Source: Streptomyces venezuelae
GTDB lineage: Bacteria > Actinomycetota > Actinomycetes > Streptomycetales > Streptomycetaceae
DNA length: 64,000 bases
Assembly: GCF_008642375.1 (NCBI RefSeq)
Contig: NZ_CP029194.1
Coordinates: 1,240,001 to 1,304,000, forward strand
Reading direction: 5' to 3'
The translations under genes were made by a program, and so were the position numbers. Below the pieces are notes generated by a model. The model was not told the origin of the DNA, did not search any database, and worked only from the letters and a program-made list of their open reading frames with translations. Positions 16,960 through 25,705 of this stretch are shown here, in pieces (within the stretch, counting starts at the first letter, position 1; each line of letters starts with the position of its first letter).

Positions 16960-17748
16960 TCACCGGGCAGCCGCCTCCCCCGGCTCCCCGGAGCACGCAC
17001 GCGGGCGCTCCACGGGGGCCGGCCCCAGGTAGCGCGGCGGTCTGCCTGCCCAGATCTGATGTCCCGGAACATCGTCCAGGACGAGTGATCCCATGCCGAC
17101 GACGGCCGACGGTCCCACACGAGTGCGCTCCCGCACCTCGACACCGGCCCCGACGTAGCCGTCCTCCGCCACCACCACCCCGCGCCCGAGGAACACCTGG
17201 GCGCCGATGGTGGAGTAGTCGCCCAGCCCGACGTCCGCGGCCATCATCGCCTGGGGCCGCACGATCACGTGGTCGCCGATGGAGACCCCCGGGAGCGCGC
17301 ACACCATGGGCATCACGACCGCGCCGCGCCCGACCGTGCAACTGGGGTCGATCACCGCCGTGCTGTGGACGACCGTCGCGTAGCGACGGTCGTCCAGCCC
17401 CAGCGCCTCCACGACTCTGCGGCGCGCTCCGTGATGGTCGATGTGGCAGATCGAGACGACCAGCTGCGCCGTGGGATACCGGTCGACGGCCCGCAGACAT
17501 CCGAGGACGGGCAGGCCGTCGACCAGCGAGCCGTGGAGGGCCGTGTCCTCGTCGATGAAGCCCAGCACGTTCCACCGCCGACGCCCCGCCTCGTCGACGT
17601 CCTGGGCACACAACGAGGCGATGGCGCGCCCCATGCCACCGGCACCGACGACCAGGAGGTCGGCCGCCCGCGGCCGCGGAGCGGGGCGCCGGCGCCCGAC
17701 GAGCAGACCGGGCCGCACCTGCTGACCGAACCTGAGCCTGCGCGACAT
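16960..17748 (-). CDS. NeuD/PglD-like sugar O- or N-acyltransferase
   Basis: A 262-residue protein of the NeuD/PglD acyltransferase group. The N-terminal part is a small Rossmann-like domain (LLVVGAGGMGRAIASL, then VLGFIDED), as in these enzymes. The C-terminal part is a left-handed beta-helix made of hexapeptide repeats (for example IDPSCTVGRGAVVMP and VSIGDHVIVRPQAM), ending in the DVPGHQIWAGRPPRYLG loop typical of the family. A catalytic His is likely in TVVHSTAVI. These enzymes acetylate amino or hydroxyl groups of activated sugars used in surface glycans. No partner glycan genes are nearby, so the substrate is unknown. The gene appears to stand alone and leftward. Confidence 0.85.
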   Translation of the reverse strand: MSRRLRFGQQVRPGLLVGRRRPAPRPRAADLLVVGAGGMGRAIASLCAQDVDEAGRRRWNVLGFIDEDTALHGSLVDGLPVLGCLRAVDRYPTAQLVVSICHIDHHGARRRVVEALGLDDRRYATVVHSTAVIDPSCTVGRGAVVMPMVCALPGVSIGDHVIVRPQAMMAADVGLGDYSTIGAQVFLGRGVVVAEDGYVGAGVEVRERTRVGPSAVVGMGSLVLDDVPGHQIWAGRPPRYLGPAPVERPRACSGEPGEAAAR

Positions 17749-17933
17749 GACTCCCCCGATTCATGACGAGTGCCTGGTCGACGCAAGTGTCCTTCGTTCT
17801 CGGCGTCCGGGCGAGAGGGCCCAAGGAAGCCAGGCGACATCGCCATCAGGCTGCCGCCACGGGTCGCGCCCGGCCGCGGGCGCCCGCCCCCGGCCCACGC
17901 TCCGGGCCGGTGGCGGACGCCGAGGTCGCGTCG

Positions 17934-20489
17934 TCAGGAGACGGTGATGAACCGGGCGGTGCTCGGCACTCCTCGGGCATCCAGGGCGAAGAGCATGTAG
18001 GTGCCCGGCAGGACCACGCCCTTGTCGGCCGGGATGGACACCGTGTACGTGCCGGTCCCCGCGGCCTCGGACACCAGCGGGACGCGCCGCTGGTCGTTGT
18101 CCGTGGAGTGCGTCGCGGCCGCGGCCCTCATCAGGACGAAGGAGGCTACCGGCCCCTCGGCACCGACGGTGAGCGAGGTACCGGCGGCGGCCCGTGGCGG
18201 TACGCCGCCGGTGATGACGGGACGCGGCCTGGGCGAGCCGTCCGCGTTGAGCAGGTACGGCGGTGTGAACACGGACCCGTCGGCGTGGTTGGTGGCGCAG
18301 TCTCCGCACAGGCCGCCGCCGCCGGAGAAGATCCGGCCGTCGGGCAGCAGGTTCGCCACGCTGTGGTAGTTGCGCGGGATGGCCATGGTGGCGAGCGGGG
18401 TGAAGCGTCCGGTCGCCGGGTCCCACAGCTCGGGTGTCAGCACGGACGTGGCATCGCTGAACGGCACGGGGTACGACTGCCCGCCGAACACCGCGACCTT
18501 GCCGTCGGGCAGGACGACGCTGTTGCCGAAGGCGCGGGCGTTGTCCATGTCACCCGTGCGCAGGGACCGGACCTGATCACCGTCGATGCTCACGGTGTAC
18601 GCGCGCCGGGTGGCGGGCGTCCTCTCGTACGCGGGCGAACCGCCCAGGGTGAGCAGCTTGCCGACGTCGTACGCGACGGCGTTGCCGGTCATGGCGTCCT
18701 GGCTGTCGGCCCGGGTGCCGGCGGAGGTGATGCTCCCGTTCCCGCCGGTCGTGATCCAGTTCATCTGCTTGCTCGGGCCCAGCTGGAGCACCTTGCCGCC
18801 CGAGGTGGCATACAGCCACATGTGGTTGTCGGCGCGGTAGGCGCCGGCCGGGTCGGCCGTCAGCGCCGGGCCGGCGGGGACTCCGGGGAGCTTGCGCCAG
18901 GTGCGGGTGCCCGGGGACCAGACCTCGCCGGCCTTGTCGCCCGTGGCTCCGCTCCAGGATCCGCCGAGGACGAAGGCCTCGCCGGTGGAGAGCAGGGTCA
19001 TGGCCTGGTAGCCGCGGGCGATGTTCATGCTGGTGGTCACGGACCAGGCGTCGGTGGCCGGGTCGTAGATGCTCGCCTTCTCCGCGTTGCTGCCGCCGGT
19101 GACCAGGACCCGGCCGTCGGCGAGCATCGCTATGCCCGGGCAGAACATGTCGTGGCCGATGTCGTCGATGCGGCGCTGGGTGACCTTGCCCGTCTTCAGG
19201 TCCAGGATCGCGGTCTGGGTGTAGCCGTTGCTGCCGCCGAAGCGGTCGACCGCGTACGCCGACCAGGCCAGGAGTTTGTCGCCCGGCAGGACGGCGGTGG
19301 CCACCGGGACCAGGGGGAAGCCGGTGATCCGGCTCCAGGAACCGTGGGCGGCCGGGTCGGCCGGTCCGCTCAGCCGTATTTCGGCGGCGGAGGCCCAGGG
19401 CCCACGATTGCCGGCCTCGCCCGTCACGGTCAGGCGTATGTACCGGGCGCTGCCGGTGCGGGTGAAGGTGGCGGTCTTGACGGTGTCGTCATCGCGCCAG
19501 GTACCGACGGAGACCGGTGCGCCGAAGGTGGTGCCGTCGGTGCTGGTGGTGACGGTGTACGCGCCTGCGCGCCCATTCATGCCATCCCTGCGGGGCTGGT
19601 AGACGAGAGCGGAGACGGCCGTCGTGCGGTGCATGTCTATGGTGATGCTGTGCGGCAGCGGGGCCGGGGGCGTCCCCGACCACCTGCTGTGCCAGATGGT
19701 GGTGGCGTCGCCGTCGAGGACGTTGGCCGCGCGTCCGTTCTCCTTGACGGTCTCCTCGTCGCTCGCCGTGGCCGTCCATCCTGTCCGGGGCAGGTCGACG
19801 GTGGCCGCCGGGGTTCCGGGGTCGCCGAGGAGGTCGAGTTCCGCGGCAGAGCTCCACGGTCCGCGGTTGCCGGCCTCGGTGACGGCGGTGAGCCGGACGA
19901 ACCGCGCGCCCTGCGGGGCGAATCCGAGGGTCTTGGCACCGCCGTCGTCCGCGAGCGTGCCGGTGGCGACCGGACTGCCCCAGTTCCGGCCGTCGGCGCT
20001 CACGCTGATGCGGTACTCCCCGACGCGCCCGTTGACCCCGACCGAGCGGGGCCGGTAGACGAGCGCCGAGACCACCGCCGTGCGGTGCATGTCGACGGTG
20101 ATGCTGTGCGGCAGCGGGGCGGGGGTGCCCGTCCACTTGCTGTGCCAGATGGTGGCCGGGTTGCCGTCGAGGACGTTGGCCGCGCGCCCGTCCTCGCCGA
20201 CGGACTCCTCGTCGCTCGCCGTGGCGGTCCATCCGGTCCGGTCGAGCACGGGCGCCGCCGGCTCCATGGCGTTCGCCGGGGCCACGCCGTGGTGCGGCGA
20301 CACCTTCGCCGTCTGCTGCTCGAAGGCCCCCGGCGCCGGCCGGGGCGTCGGCCCGCGACCGCCCGGCCCCGTACTCGCCACTCCGAGCCAGGGGGTGAGC
20401 CCGACGAGCAGCGAGCCGAGGGCGAAGGCGATGAGCAGAGGAGAGCGGCGGAACACTCCGGCAAGGGTGCGGAAGCGTCTGGACTGCAA
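17934..20489 (-). CDS. Secreted galactose oxidase with two discoidin domains
   Basis: An 851-residue secreted copper radical oxidase. After a signal or anchor segment (residues 15-40) come two F5/8 type C (discoidin, CBM32-like) domains at about 80-220 and 230-365 that are near copies of each other, then a kelch propeller and the early-set domain (DUF1929). All key galactose oxidase residues can be matched: Cys450 in DMFCPG and Tyr494 in ARGYQ (the thioether cofactor), Trp512 in GGSWSG, Tyr708 and His709 in NYHSV, and His794 in ATHSTDNDQRR. It should oxidise primary alcohols of galactose-like sugars to aldehydes with release of hydrogen peroxide. The TTG start follows AGGAGG at five bases. 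It is not beside a cellulose-synthase-like gene as GlxA is, so a role in plant or microbial polysaccharide oxidation is more likely. Confidence 0.93.
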   Translation of the reverse strand: MQSRRFRTLAGVFRRSPLLIAFALGSLLVGLTPWLGVASTGPGGRGPTPRPAPGAFEQQTAKVSPHHGVAPANAMEPAAPVLDRTGWTATASDEESVGEDGRAANVLDGNPATIWHSKWTGTPAPLPHSITVDMHRTAVVSALVYRPRSVGVNGRVGEYRISVSADGRNWGSPVATGTLADDGGAKTLGFAPQGARFVRLTAVTEAGNRGPWSSAAELDLLGDPGTPAATVDLPRTGWTATASDEETVKENGRAANVLDGDATTIWHSRWSGTPPAPLPHSITIDMHRTTAVSALVYQPRRDGMNGRAGAYTVTTSTDGTTFGAPVSVGTWRDDDTVKTATFTRTGSARYIRLTVTGEAGNRGPWASAAEIRLSGPADPAAHGSWSRITGFPLVPVATAVLPGDKLLAWSAYAVDRFGGSNGYTQTAILDLKTGKVTQRRIDDIGHDMFCPGIAMLADGRVLVTGGSNAEKASIYDPATDAWSVTTSMNIARGYQAMTLLSTGEAFVLGGSWSGATGDKAGEVWSPGTRTWRKLPGVPAGPALTADPAGAYRADNHMWLYATSGGKVLQLGPSKQMNWITTGGNGSITSAGTRADSQDAMTGNAVAYDVGKLLTLGGSPAYERTPATRRAYTVSIDGDQVRSLRTGDMDNARAFGNSVVLPDGKVAVFGGQSYPVPFSDATSVLTPELWDPATGRFTPLATMAIPRNYHSVANLLPDGRIFSGGGGLCGDCATNHADGSVFTPPYLLNADGSPRPRPVITGGVPPRAAAGTSLTVGAEGPVASFVLMRAAAATHSTDNDQRRVPLVSEAAGTGTYTVSIPADKGVVLPGTYMLFALDARGVPSTARFITVS

Positions 20490-20832
20490 TCGGACCTCCT
20501 GGGCGAACCGTGAAGCGCTACGGGCCCCTAGAACGTAGGTCAGAACGTCTCAACTCGACTTCGAATCAGTGGGGTTGGCGTAAACCCGCGCAAGCCGCAC
20601 CCCAGAACCACGCCCTCCGCCAGGCTCGACGGTGTCGGCTCGGCCAGACCCTCCACCCGCGCCACAGACAGACGGGCGGCGACCGTCGCGGACGGCAGAT
20701 CCGCCTCTTCGGCCGGGGGGCTCGTCACCGATGGCCGGTGACTGCCCCGGGCCCCGGACGCTACCTAGCCCGATCGCGGCCGCTCGCTGACCGGTGAAGG
20801 CGAGTCGGACCCCAAGTGGTCCCCAAAAACGA
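20490..20832. other. Intergenic region between galactose oxidase and tRNA-Pro
   Basis: This gap of about 340 bases before the hairpin must hold the leftward promoter of the galactose oxidase gene, though no clear -35/-10 pair was found. A short leftward frame of 62 codons (20728-20540) shows no recognisable motif. At 20803-20818 GGACC and GGTCC form a small palindrome in ggaccccaagtggtcc, directly before a short A run; its position just past the 3' end of a tRNA makes an old integration scar possible. Confidence 0.4.
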
Positions 20833-20872
20833 GTCAGGGGCCGTTTCAGATTGCTCTGAAACGGCCCCTGAC
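20833..20872 (-). terminator. 18-bp perfect hairpin downstream of tRNA-Pro
   Basis: A perfect stem (left arm gtcaggggccgtttcaga) with the four-base loop TTGC lies 16 bases beyond the 3' end of tRNA-Pro. Its core is repeated almost exactly at 63952-63993. The position fits a transcription terminator of the tRNA gene; the symmetry means it could also act on the other strand. Confidence 0.75.
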
Positions 20873-20888
20873 CTGCGACTCTTTCGAG

Positions 20889-20962
<74 letters not shown>

Positions 20963-21015
20963 GTGCTCGTCGTCCGCGGGTTTTCCCCGCGTCGGCGTGC
21001 AGGAGAAACACTACC

Positions 21016-23778
21016 TCACTCCGGGGGGTGGGCTGACGCACGGGCTGTCACCCCTGTCGCGGCGAGGGTGTCTGCGCCGCAGGTGGCGGCCAGGGTGGCC
21101 GCTCGGGCGAGGGCGGCGGGGGAGCCGGTGGCGTGGGCGAGGTCGAGGTGGGCGCGGGCCTCCTCGTAGCGGGACGGGGAGGCGGCGAGGTGGGCGACGG
21201 CGCGGGTGAGGAGGTCGCGGGCCTTCGGTGGGTCGGCGAAGAGGGCGGCGCAGCGCAGGGCCTCACCGAGGGCCGTGGGGGTGCCGAGGCGTTCGGCGTG
21301 GGCCATGGCGTCGGCGGCGATCCCGGCCGCGCGGGCCGGGTCGACCGGGGCGAGGGCCCTCGCGAGGTCGAAGGGCCAGGGGGCCCAGACGACGTGGTGC
21401 CGGCCTCGGGTGGTCAGTGCCTCCGCGGCCTCTTCGAGAGTGCGTACGGCTTCCTCGGCGCGGCCCTCCGCGAGCAGCAGCCGGCCGAGGACGCTGGGGC
21501 CGTCGGGCAGCACGATCGCGCCCGGCCAGGGCGGGCCGAAGGCGTGGCGGTCGGCCACGCTCCGCGCCTCGGCGGTGCGGCCGCGGGCGAGGAGGGTGTC
21601 GATCAGGAGGCAGGCGGTGTCCCAGTGGACGGGGAGGCCGTCCCCGACCCGGTCGGCCAGGCGCAGCGCCTCCTCCAGGTGGTGCTGGGCGCGGGGCAGG
21701 TCGCCGCGGCGTCGGTGGACCAGGCCGAGGAGCGCGTGGGCGAAGGCGAGGTGGGCGCCGCTCCAGCCGGAGATCTCGAAGGCCCGGACCGCCTCGGTGA
21801 AGAGGGCCCGTGCCCGGTCGGGCCGGTCGGCGAACACGTACGCGATGCCGGTGAGGGCCGGGATCTCGAAGCCCCAGGTGGGGTCCGTCCAGCCGAGGCC
21901 GCGGGCCGGCCGGCCGTCGACGAGGGCGCGGTCGCAGAGGCGTACGACCTCGGCGGCGGGCTCGCCGCGGAGCATCGCGTCGAAGCCCCGGACGGCGAGC
22001 AGCGCCCGTTCGGAGTTGTCGGCGCCGGTGAAGCCCGCGGTGAGCTCGACGAGGCGGCGGGAGCGGCCCGGGCCGTCCTCTTCCGCGGCCTGGAACCCCT
22101 CGTACATGAAGTGGGCCGCCTGCAGGCGGCGCCGGCCGGTGCCCGGCGGGGTGCGGGCCGCCTCGGCGGCGACGGCCCGCGCCGCGTCCTGGAGCTGGTT
22201 GTTGTGGGCGAGGGCCTGCGCGAGCCGGTACGTCGCGTCGGTGCGCAGCGTGTCGTCGAGGCCGGGCAGGTCGAGCGCGGAGCGCAGGTGCAGCACGGTC
22301 GCGGCCGGTGCCGTGAGGAGGGACGCACAGCCGAGTTCGTACAGGACCCTGGCGTACGTGGCGGGGCCGGGCGGCTCGGCGAGGGCCCGTTCCAGGCAGC
22401 GGCGGGCCGCGTCGGGCGCACCGACGGCCAGGTGCTCGACGGCGGCTGCCCGGAGCCGGTCGACGACCTCCTCGTCGTCGTCCGGGTGGACTTCGAGGAG
22501 GTGGCGGGAGGCGGCCACCGGTCCGTGGCCCGCTTCGGTGAGCGCCCAGGCGGCGCGCCCGTGCAGGGCGGTGCGGACGCCCGTCGGCACCGAGCCGTAG
22601 ACGGCGCTGGCGATGAGCGGGTGCGCGAACTCCAGCGGGCGGCCGTCGGGTGCGTTCCGGGCGGGCGGCGCGGTGACGATCCTGGCCCCGCGGAGGCGTT
22701 CCGTGTGGTCGGCGAGCTCCCGCGCGTCCATGCCGGTGAGCTGCGCGAGGAGCTCCGGCGTGCTGTCCGCGCCGAGGACGGCGACCGCCCAGGCGAGGCG
22801 GGTCGGGCCGCTGCCGAGCGCTTCGAGGCGGGCGACGAGGCCGCCGCCCCGGGCGCCCGCGGCGAGGCCCCGGAGGAGGCCCGCCGTGCCGGCGACGGGT
22901 TCGAGCGTCCGGTCGCGGACCTTGGCGAGGAGTTCGACCGTCTCGTACGGGTTGCCCGCGGTCACCGTCCACAGCTCCTGGCAGAACGGCTCGTCCGCGT
23001 GGTCGCCGAGCGTCTCGCGGGCGAGCTCCGCGGTGGCCTCGCTGGTGAGGGCGCAGAGGCCGAGCGTCAGGAGGGCGCGGTCCGCCAGTGCGGCGAGCGG
23101 GTCGGTGCCGTCCGCCCTGTCGCCGGCTTCGCTCGGCAGCGGGCGGTGGGCGAGGACGACCAGGACCGGCAGTCCGTGGTCCTGTCGCGTGCGCGTGAAG
23201 GCGTCGAGCCAGGTCAGCGTCTCGGTGTCGGCCCAGTGCGCGTCGTCCACGAGGAGGACCGGGGGCCTGTCCCGCAGGCCGTCCGCGAGGCGGTCGAGCA
23301 GCCGGACCAGTCCGTCCCGTACGCCCTGCGGGTCGGCCGGCGCGGCCGACGGCGAGGGTGGCGGGGCGAGGCCGAGAGCCGGGGCGACGAGGTCGAAGTG
23401 CTCGCCGAAGAGGTGCCGGACGCCGTCGGAGCCGTAGCCGTCCAGGGCGGGCTGGAGGAGCCGGCGGGTGAGGTGGAAGGGGACCTGGGTGAGGGTCTCG
23501 CCGCCGCGTGCGGTGAGGACCGTGCACCGGTCCCGGGCCATGCGGTGGATCTCGGCGAGGAGGGTCGTCTTCCCGACGCCCGGGTCGCCCCTGAGGACGA
23601 GGACGCCGCCCCCGGCGGGCCGGCCGGCCGTGGCCGCGGCGACGAGCGCGTCGACGGCGTGACGGGCGGCGGCGAGCTCCGGGCCGCGCTCGAGCAGGGC
23701 GCCCCGCTCCGGGCGGGCGAGGGCCGGGAACGCCCCCGACGACCCTGCGGGCCGCGGCTGTTCGGGTTCCGACGGCAC
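21016..23778 (-). CDS. LAL-like AAA/STAND ATPase without a DNA-binding domain
   Basis: A 920-residue protein with the layout of a LAL (large ATP-binding LuxR) regulator. Near residue 50 it has a Walker A motif GDPGVGKT, then VLLVDDAHW as Walker B near residue 155, followed by a long helical tetratricopeptide-like region to the end. It stops at ATGVTARASAHPPE with no LuxR helix-turn-helix, unlike the LAL protein at 33.4 kb in this window. It therefore may be a regulator that lost its DNA-binding domain or a signalling ATPase that acts through a partner. The GTG start has GGGGGAG ten bases upstream; a much longer in-frame reading into the divergent gene is a GC-rich artefact. Confidence 0.85.
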   Translation of the reverse strand: MPSEPEQPRPAGSSGAFPALARPERGALLERGPELAAARHAVDALVAAATAGRPAGGGVLVLRGDPGVGKTTLLAEIHRMARDRCTVLTARGGETLTQVPFHLTRRLLQPALDGYGSDGVRHLFGEHFDLVAPALGLAPPPSPSAAPADPQGVRDGLVRLLDRLADGLRDRPPVLLVDDAHWADTETLTWLDAFTRTRQDHGLPVLVVLAHRPLPSEAGDRADGTDPLAALADRALLTLGLCALTSEATAELARETLGDHADEPFCQELWTVTAGNPYETVELLAKVRDRTLEPVAGTAGLLRGLAAGARGGGLVARLEALGSGPTRLAWAVAVLGADSTPELLAQLTGMDARELADHTERLRGARIVTAPPARNAPDGRPLEFAHPLIASAVYGSVPTGVRTALHGRAAWALTEAGHGPVAASRHLLEVHPDDDEEVVDRLRAAAVEHLAVGAPDAARRCLERALAEPPGPATYARVLYELGCASLLTAPAATVLHLRSALDLPGLDDTLRTDATYRLAQALAHNNQLQDAARAVAAEAARTPPGTGRRRLQAAHFMYEGFQAAEEDGPGRSRRLVELTAGFTGADNSERALLAVRGFDAMLRGEPAAEVVRLCDRALVDGRPARGLGWTDPTWGFEIPALTGIAYVFADRPDRARALFTEAVRAFEISGWSGAHLAFAHALLGLVHRRRGDLPRAQHHLEEALRLADRVGDGLPVHWDTACLLIDTLLARGRTAEARSVADRHAFGPPWPGAIVLPDGPSVLGRLLLAEGRAEEAVRTLEEAAEALTTRGRHHVVWAPWPFDLARALAPVDPARAAGIAADAMAHAERLGTPTALGEALRCAALFADPPKARDLLTRAVAHLAASPSRYEEARAHLDLAHATGSPAALARAATLAATCGADTLAATGVTARASAHPPE

Positions 23779-23911
23779 CGGTGACTCACTCCCCCCACAA
23801 GAGCTACGGTCACGACGCGGCCCGCCTGGTCCGTGCGACCCGCACGGCCCCGGGAAGCGTCGGGCCGACGAGCCTACCGCTCCTGATCGTCCCGGGGGCG
23901 ACAATGGGCGG

Positions 23912-24538
23912 GTGGACGGGACGACGCGGGATCGCGACGAGGAGGGCCGGGCGCGGAGCGCCCGCCCCCGTGACGGGCTCGGCCGGCCCTTGCCGTACGG
24001 GGCCGAGGGAGTGCCCCGGCAGCCCGAGGGCGTCGTGCGCACCCCCGGGGAGACCGTGCGCGAGGCGCAGCGGCTCCTCGACGCCGGGATGCCCTTCCAC
24101 GCCCACGAGGTCTTCGAGGACGCCTGGAAGTCGGGCCCGGCGGCGGAACGCGATCTGTGGCAGGGGCTCGCGCAGCTCGCCGTCGGCCTGACGCACGCGG
24201 CGCGCGGGAACCGGGAGGGTGGGGCGCGGTTGCTGCGCAGGGGCGCCGACCGCCTCACCAGCCGGTCGTGGGAGCGGGCTTCCGATGCGGACGACACCAC
24301 CAACGGGACCGCGGAGGAGACCGCGTCGCGAAAAGCGGCGTCGCAAGAGGCCGCGCACGAGAGCCCGTACGACACCCAGGCCCCGTACGAGACTTCACGT
24401 CCGGGCGAGTCCCCGTACGGCATCGATCTCGGCGGACTCGTCGCGTGGGCGCGGGAGTTGGCCGGTCGGGCCGAGGCGTCCCCCGTCGCGGTCGACGCCG
24501 CCGCCGAGGCGCCCCGGTTGCGCAGACCTGGCGCCTGA
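23912..24538 (+). CDS. DUF309 domain protein
   Basis: A 208-residue protein with a DUF309 domain at about residues 48-115. The family signature is visible as PFHAHEVFEDAWK with a following ERDLWQGLAQLAVGLTHAARGN; the His and Glu of HxxxE are thought to be a conserved polar site in a small helical bundle. No function is established for DUF309. The rest of the protein is low-complexity and acidic, with a repeated YDTQAPYETSRP-type stretch and a final LVAWARELAGRAE helix. The GTG start lies 133 bases from the divergent LAL-like gene. Its stop is only 6 bases from the stop of the oppositely oriented DUF488 gene. Confidence 0.85.
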   Translation: MDGTTRDRDEEGRARSARPRDGLGRPLPYGAEGVPRQPEGVVRTPGETVREAQRLLDAGMPFHAHEVFEDAWKSGPAAERDLWQGLAQLAVGLTHAARGNREGGARLLRRGADRLTSRSWERASDADDTTNGTAEETASRKAASQEAAHESPYDTQAPYETSRPGESPYGIDLGGLVAWARELAGRAEASPVAVDAAAEAPRLRRPGA

Positions 24539-24544
24539 GACCCG

Positions 24545-24922
24545 CTACTCCCCTGCCCGCGCGGCGAGTTCGCGTTCCAGTACGGACGTGTGGCTGGCCG
24601 AGGGGTCCTTTGCGGCCGTGAGCAGCGTGACGGTCTCCCGGGCCGCGATCTCCCGGAGCCGGTCGAGGGCCGCGGCGGCGTCGGGGGCGGCGAGCTCGGC
24701 CTCGTACCGCCGGCAGAACTCCACGTACTCCCCCTCGGGCCCGTGGTACCAGCGGCGCAGCTCGGTGGAGGGCGTCAGGGCCTTGGGCCACTCGTCGATG
24801 TGGGCGTCCGTCTTGGCGAGCCCGCGGGGCCAGAGCCGGTCGACGAGGACGCGCACCCCGTCGTCCGGCGACGGGGTGTCGTAGATCCGGCGGACGTGGA
24901 CGTGGGGGTTGCTCGGAGGCAT
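24545..24922 (-). CDS. DUF488 family protein
   Basis: A 125-residue protein of the DUF488 family. The signature is clear: VRRIYDTPSPDDGVRVLVDR followed by LWPRGLAK, then HIDEWPKALTPSTELRRWYH and a C-terminal VTLLTAAKDPSASH. The family is widespread, soluble and of unknown function. The ATG used begins just before the conserved region; a GGAGG lies almost against it, so the exact start is slightly uncertain. The gene follows the TetR gene by 29 bases in the same direction and could share its transcript. Confidence 0.85.
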   Translation of the reverse strand: MPPSNPHVHVRRIYDTPSPDDGVRVLVDRLWPRGLAKTDAHIDEWPKALTPSTELRRWYHGPEGEYVEFCRRYEAELAAPDAAAALDRLREIAARETVTLLTAAKDPSASHTSVLERELAARAGE

Positions 24923-24951
24923 GCCTCCAGGGTGCCGGACGGACCGGTGGG

Positions 24952-25554
24952 TCACCTCTCGGCGCGCAGCGCCGGAAGGAGGACGGCGTCCACGAAGCCA
25001 CTCATGGTCGAGGACTCGGCGAACCGCTCCTCGAAGATCCGCTCGATGCGGAGCATGCCCATGAAGCAGGGCGCGACGAAGGCGATGGCGGGGTTGTCGG
25101 CGGCGACCTCGCCGCGCTCGACCGCGCGCGCCACGACCGCGTCGATGGCCGCTACCTCGGGCGCGATGACGGTCTCGCGCAGCGCGGCGCGCAGGTCGGG
25201 GTGCTGGATGAAGGCCTGGGCGACGGCCTCCATGAGCTCCGCGTCGCGCTCGCGGTGGGAGGCGGCGATACGGGCGGCCTCGCGCAGGTCCCCGGCGAGG
25301 GAGCCGGTGTCGATGCCGGTGAAGACGGTGCAGCGGCGCTGGGCGAGGGCGGCGGTGACGAGCTGCGGTTTCGTGCCCCACTGGCGGTAGAGGGTGGCCT
25401 TGCCGCACTTGGTGCGGGCCGCGACGCCCTCCATGGTCACCGAGTCGTAGCCGCCCTCCCTGAGGAGGCAGATCACCGCGTCGTAGAGCTCCGTCTCACG
25501 CTCCGGCGTGATCTTGCTGCGACGGGCTGCGGCGGTCGCGGCCTGTGTGGACAT
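24952..25554 (-). CDS. TetR family transcriptional regulator
   Basis: A 200-residue TetR/AcrR repressor. The N-terminal helix-turn-helix is clear at about residues 20-65 (AVICLLREGGYDSVTMEGVA, then CGKATLYRQWGTKPQLV). The C-terminal domain is helical with a plausible ligand pocket and ends MSGFVDAVLLPALRAER. The ATG has GGGAGG five to six bases upstream. It diverges from a PAP2-DMT operon, and the shared 150-base gap contains a 22-base palindrome plus a third half-site overlapping the -35 boxes of both promoters (25608-25645). It most likely represses itself and that operon; the inducing ligand is unknown. Confidence 0.95.
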   Translation of the reverse strand: MSTQAATAAARRSKITPERETELYDAVICLLREGGYDSVTMEGVAARTKCGKATLYRQWGTKPQLVTAALAQRRCTVFTGIDTGSLAGDLREAARIAASHRERDAELMEAVAQAFIQHPDLRAALRETVIAPEVAAIDAVVARAVERGEVAADNPAIAFVAPCFMGMLRIERIFEERFAESSTMSGFVDAVLLPALRAER

Positions 25555-25590
25555 CGAATCCTCCCGGACGCCTCTTTCTCTGCACATACG

Positions 25591-25619
25591 AGAGTAGGGG
25601 GTGCACAATCGAGACGCAA
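25591..25619 (-). promoter_or_regulatory. Predicted promoter of the TetR gene
   Basis: On the minus strand TTGCGT (25619-25614) and TACTCT (25596-25591) are separated by 17 bases, 37 bases before the ATG. The -35 box overlaps the first TetR half-site. Confidence 0.65.
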
Positions 25620-25645
25620 ACGTATCGAGACGCTTGCGTCTCGAT
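25608..25645. promoter_or_regulatory. Predicted TetR operator (three half-sites)
   Basis: ATCGAGACGC occurs at 25608-25617 and again at 25624-25633, and its exact reverse complement at 25636-25645. The last two make a perfect palindrome with a two-base centre. The element lies between divergent promoters and covers both -35 boxes, as expected for a self-repressing TetR protein. Confidence 0.75.
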
Positions 25646-25662
25646 GAATTCGGATCTAGGCT
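25634..25662 (+). promoter_or_regulatory. Predicted promoter of the PAP2-DMT operon
   Basis: TTGCGT (25634-25639) and TAGGCT (25657-25662) are 17 bases apart, 44 bases before the PAP2 ATG. The -35 box lies at the centre of the TetR palindrome and is the same hexamer used by the divergent promoter. Confidence 0.65.
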
Positions 25663-25705
25663 CACTCCGTTTGCTGGCGATTTGACGGATTAGAGGGGCC
25701 TCGCG

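Noticed and set aside
17763..20513. 916-codon plus-strand frame opposite the galactose oxidase
   Set aside because: The minus strand encodes a complete galactose oxidase; the plus frame is low-complexity Gly/Arg/Val/Asp with no motif.
23779..24423. N-terminal extension of the LAL-like protein across the divergent DUF309 gene
   Set aside because: Extension is Ser/Arg/Pro-rich, lacks a ribosome-binding site and overlaps a gene with a clear DUF309 signature.
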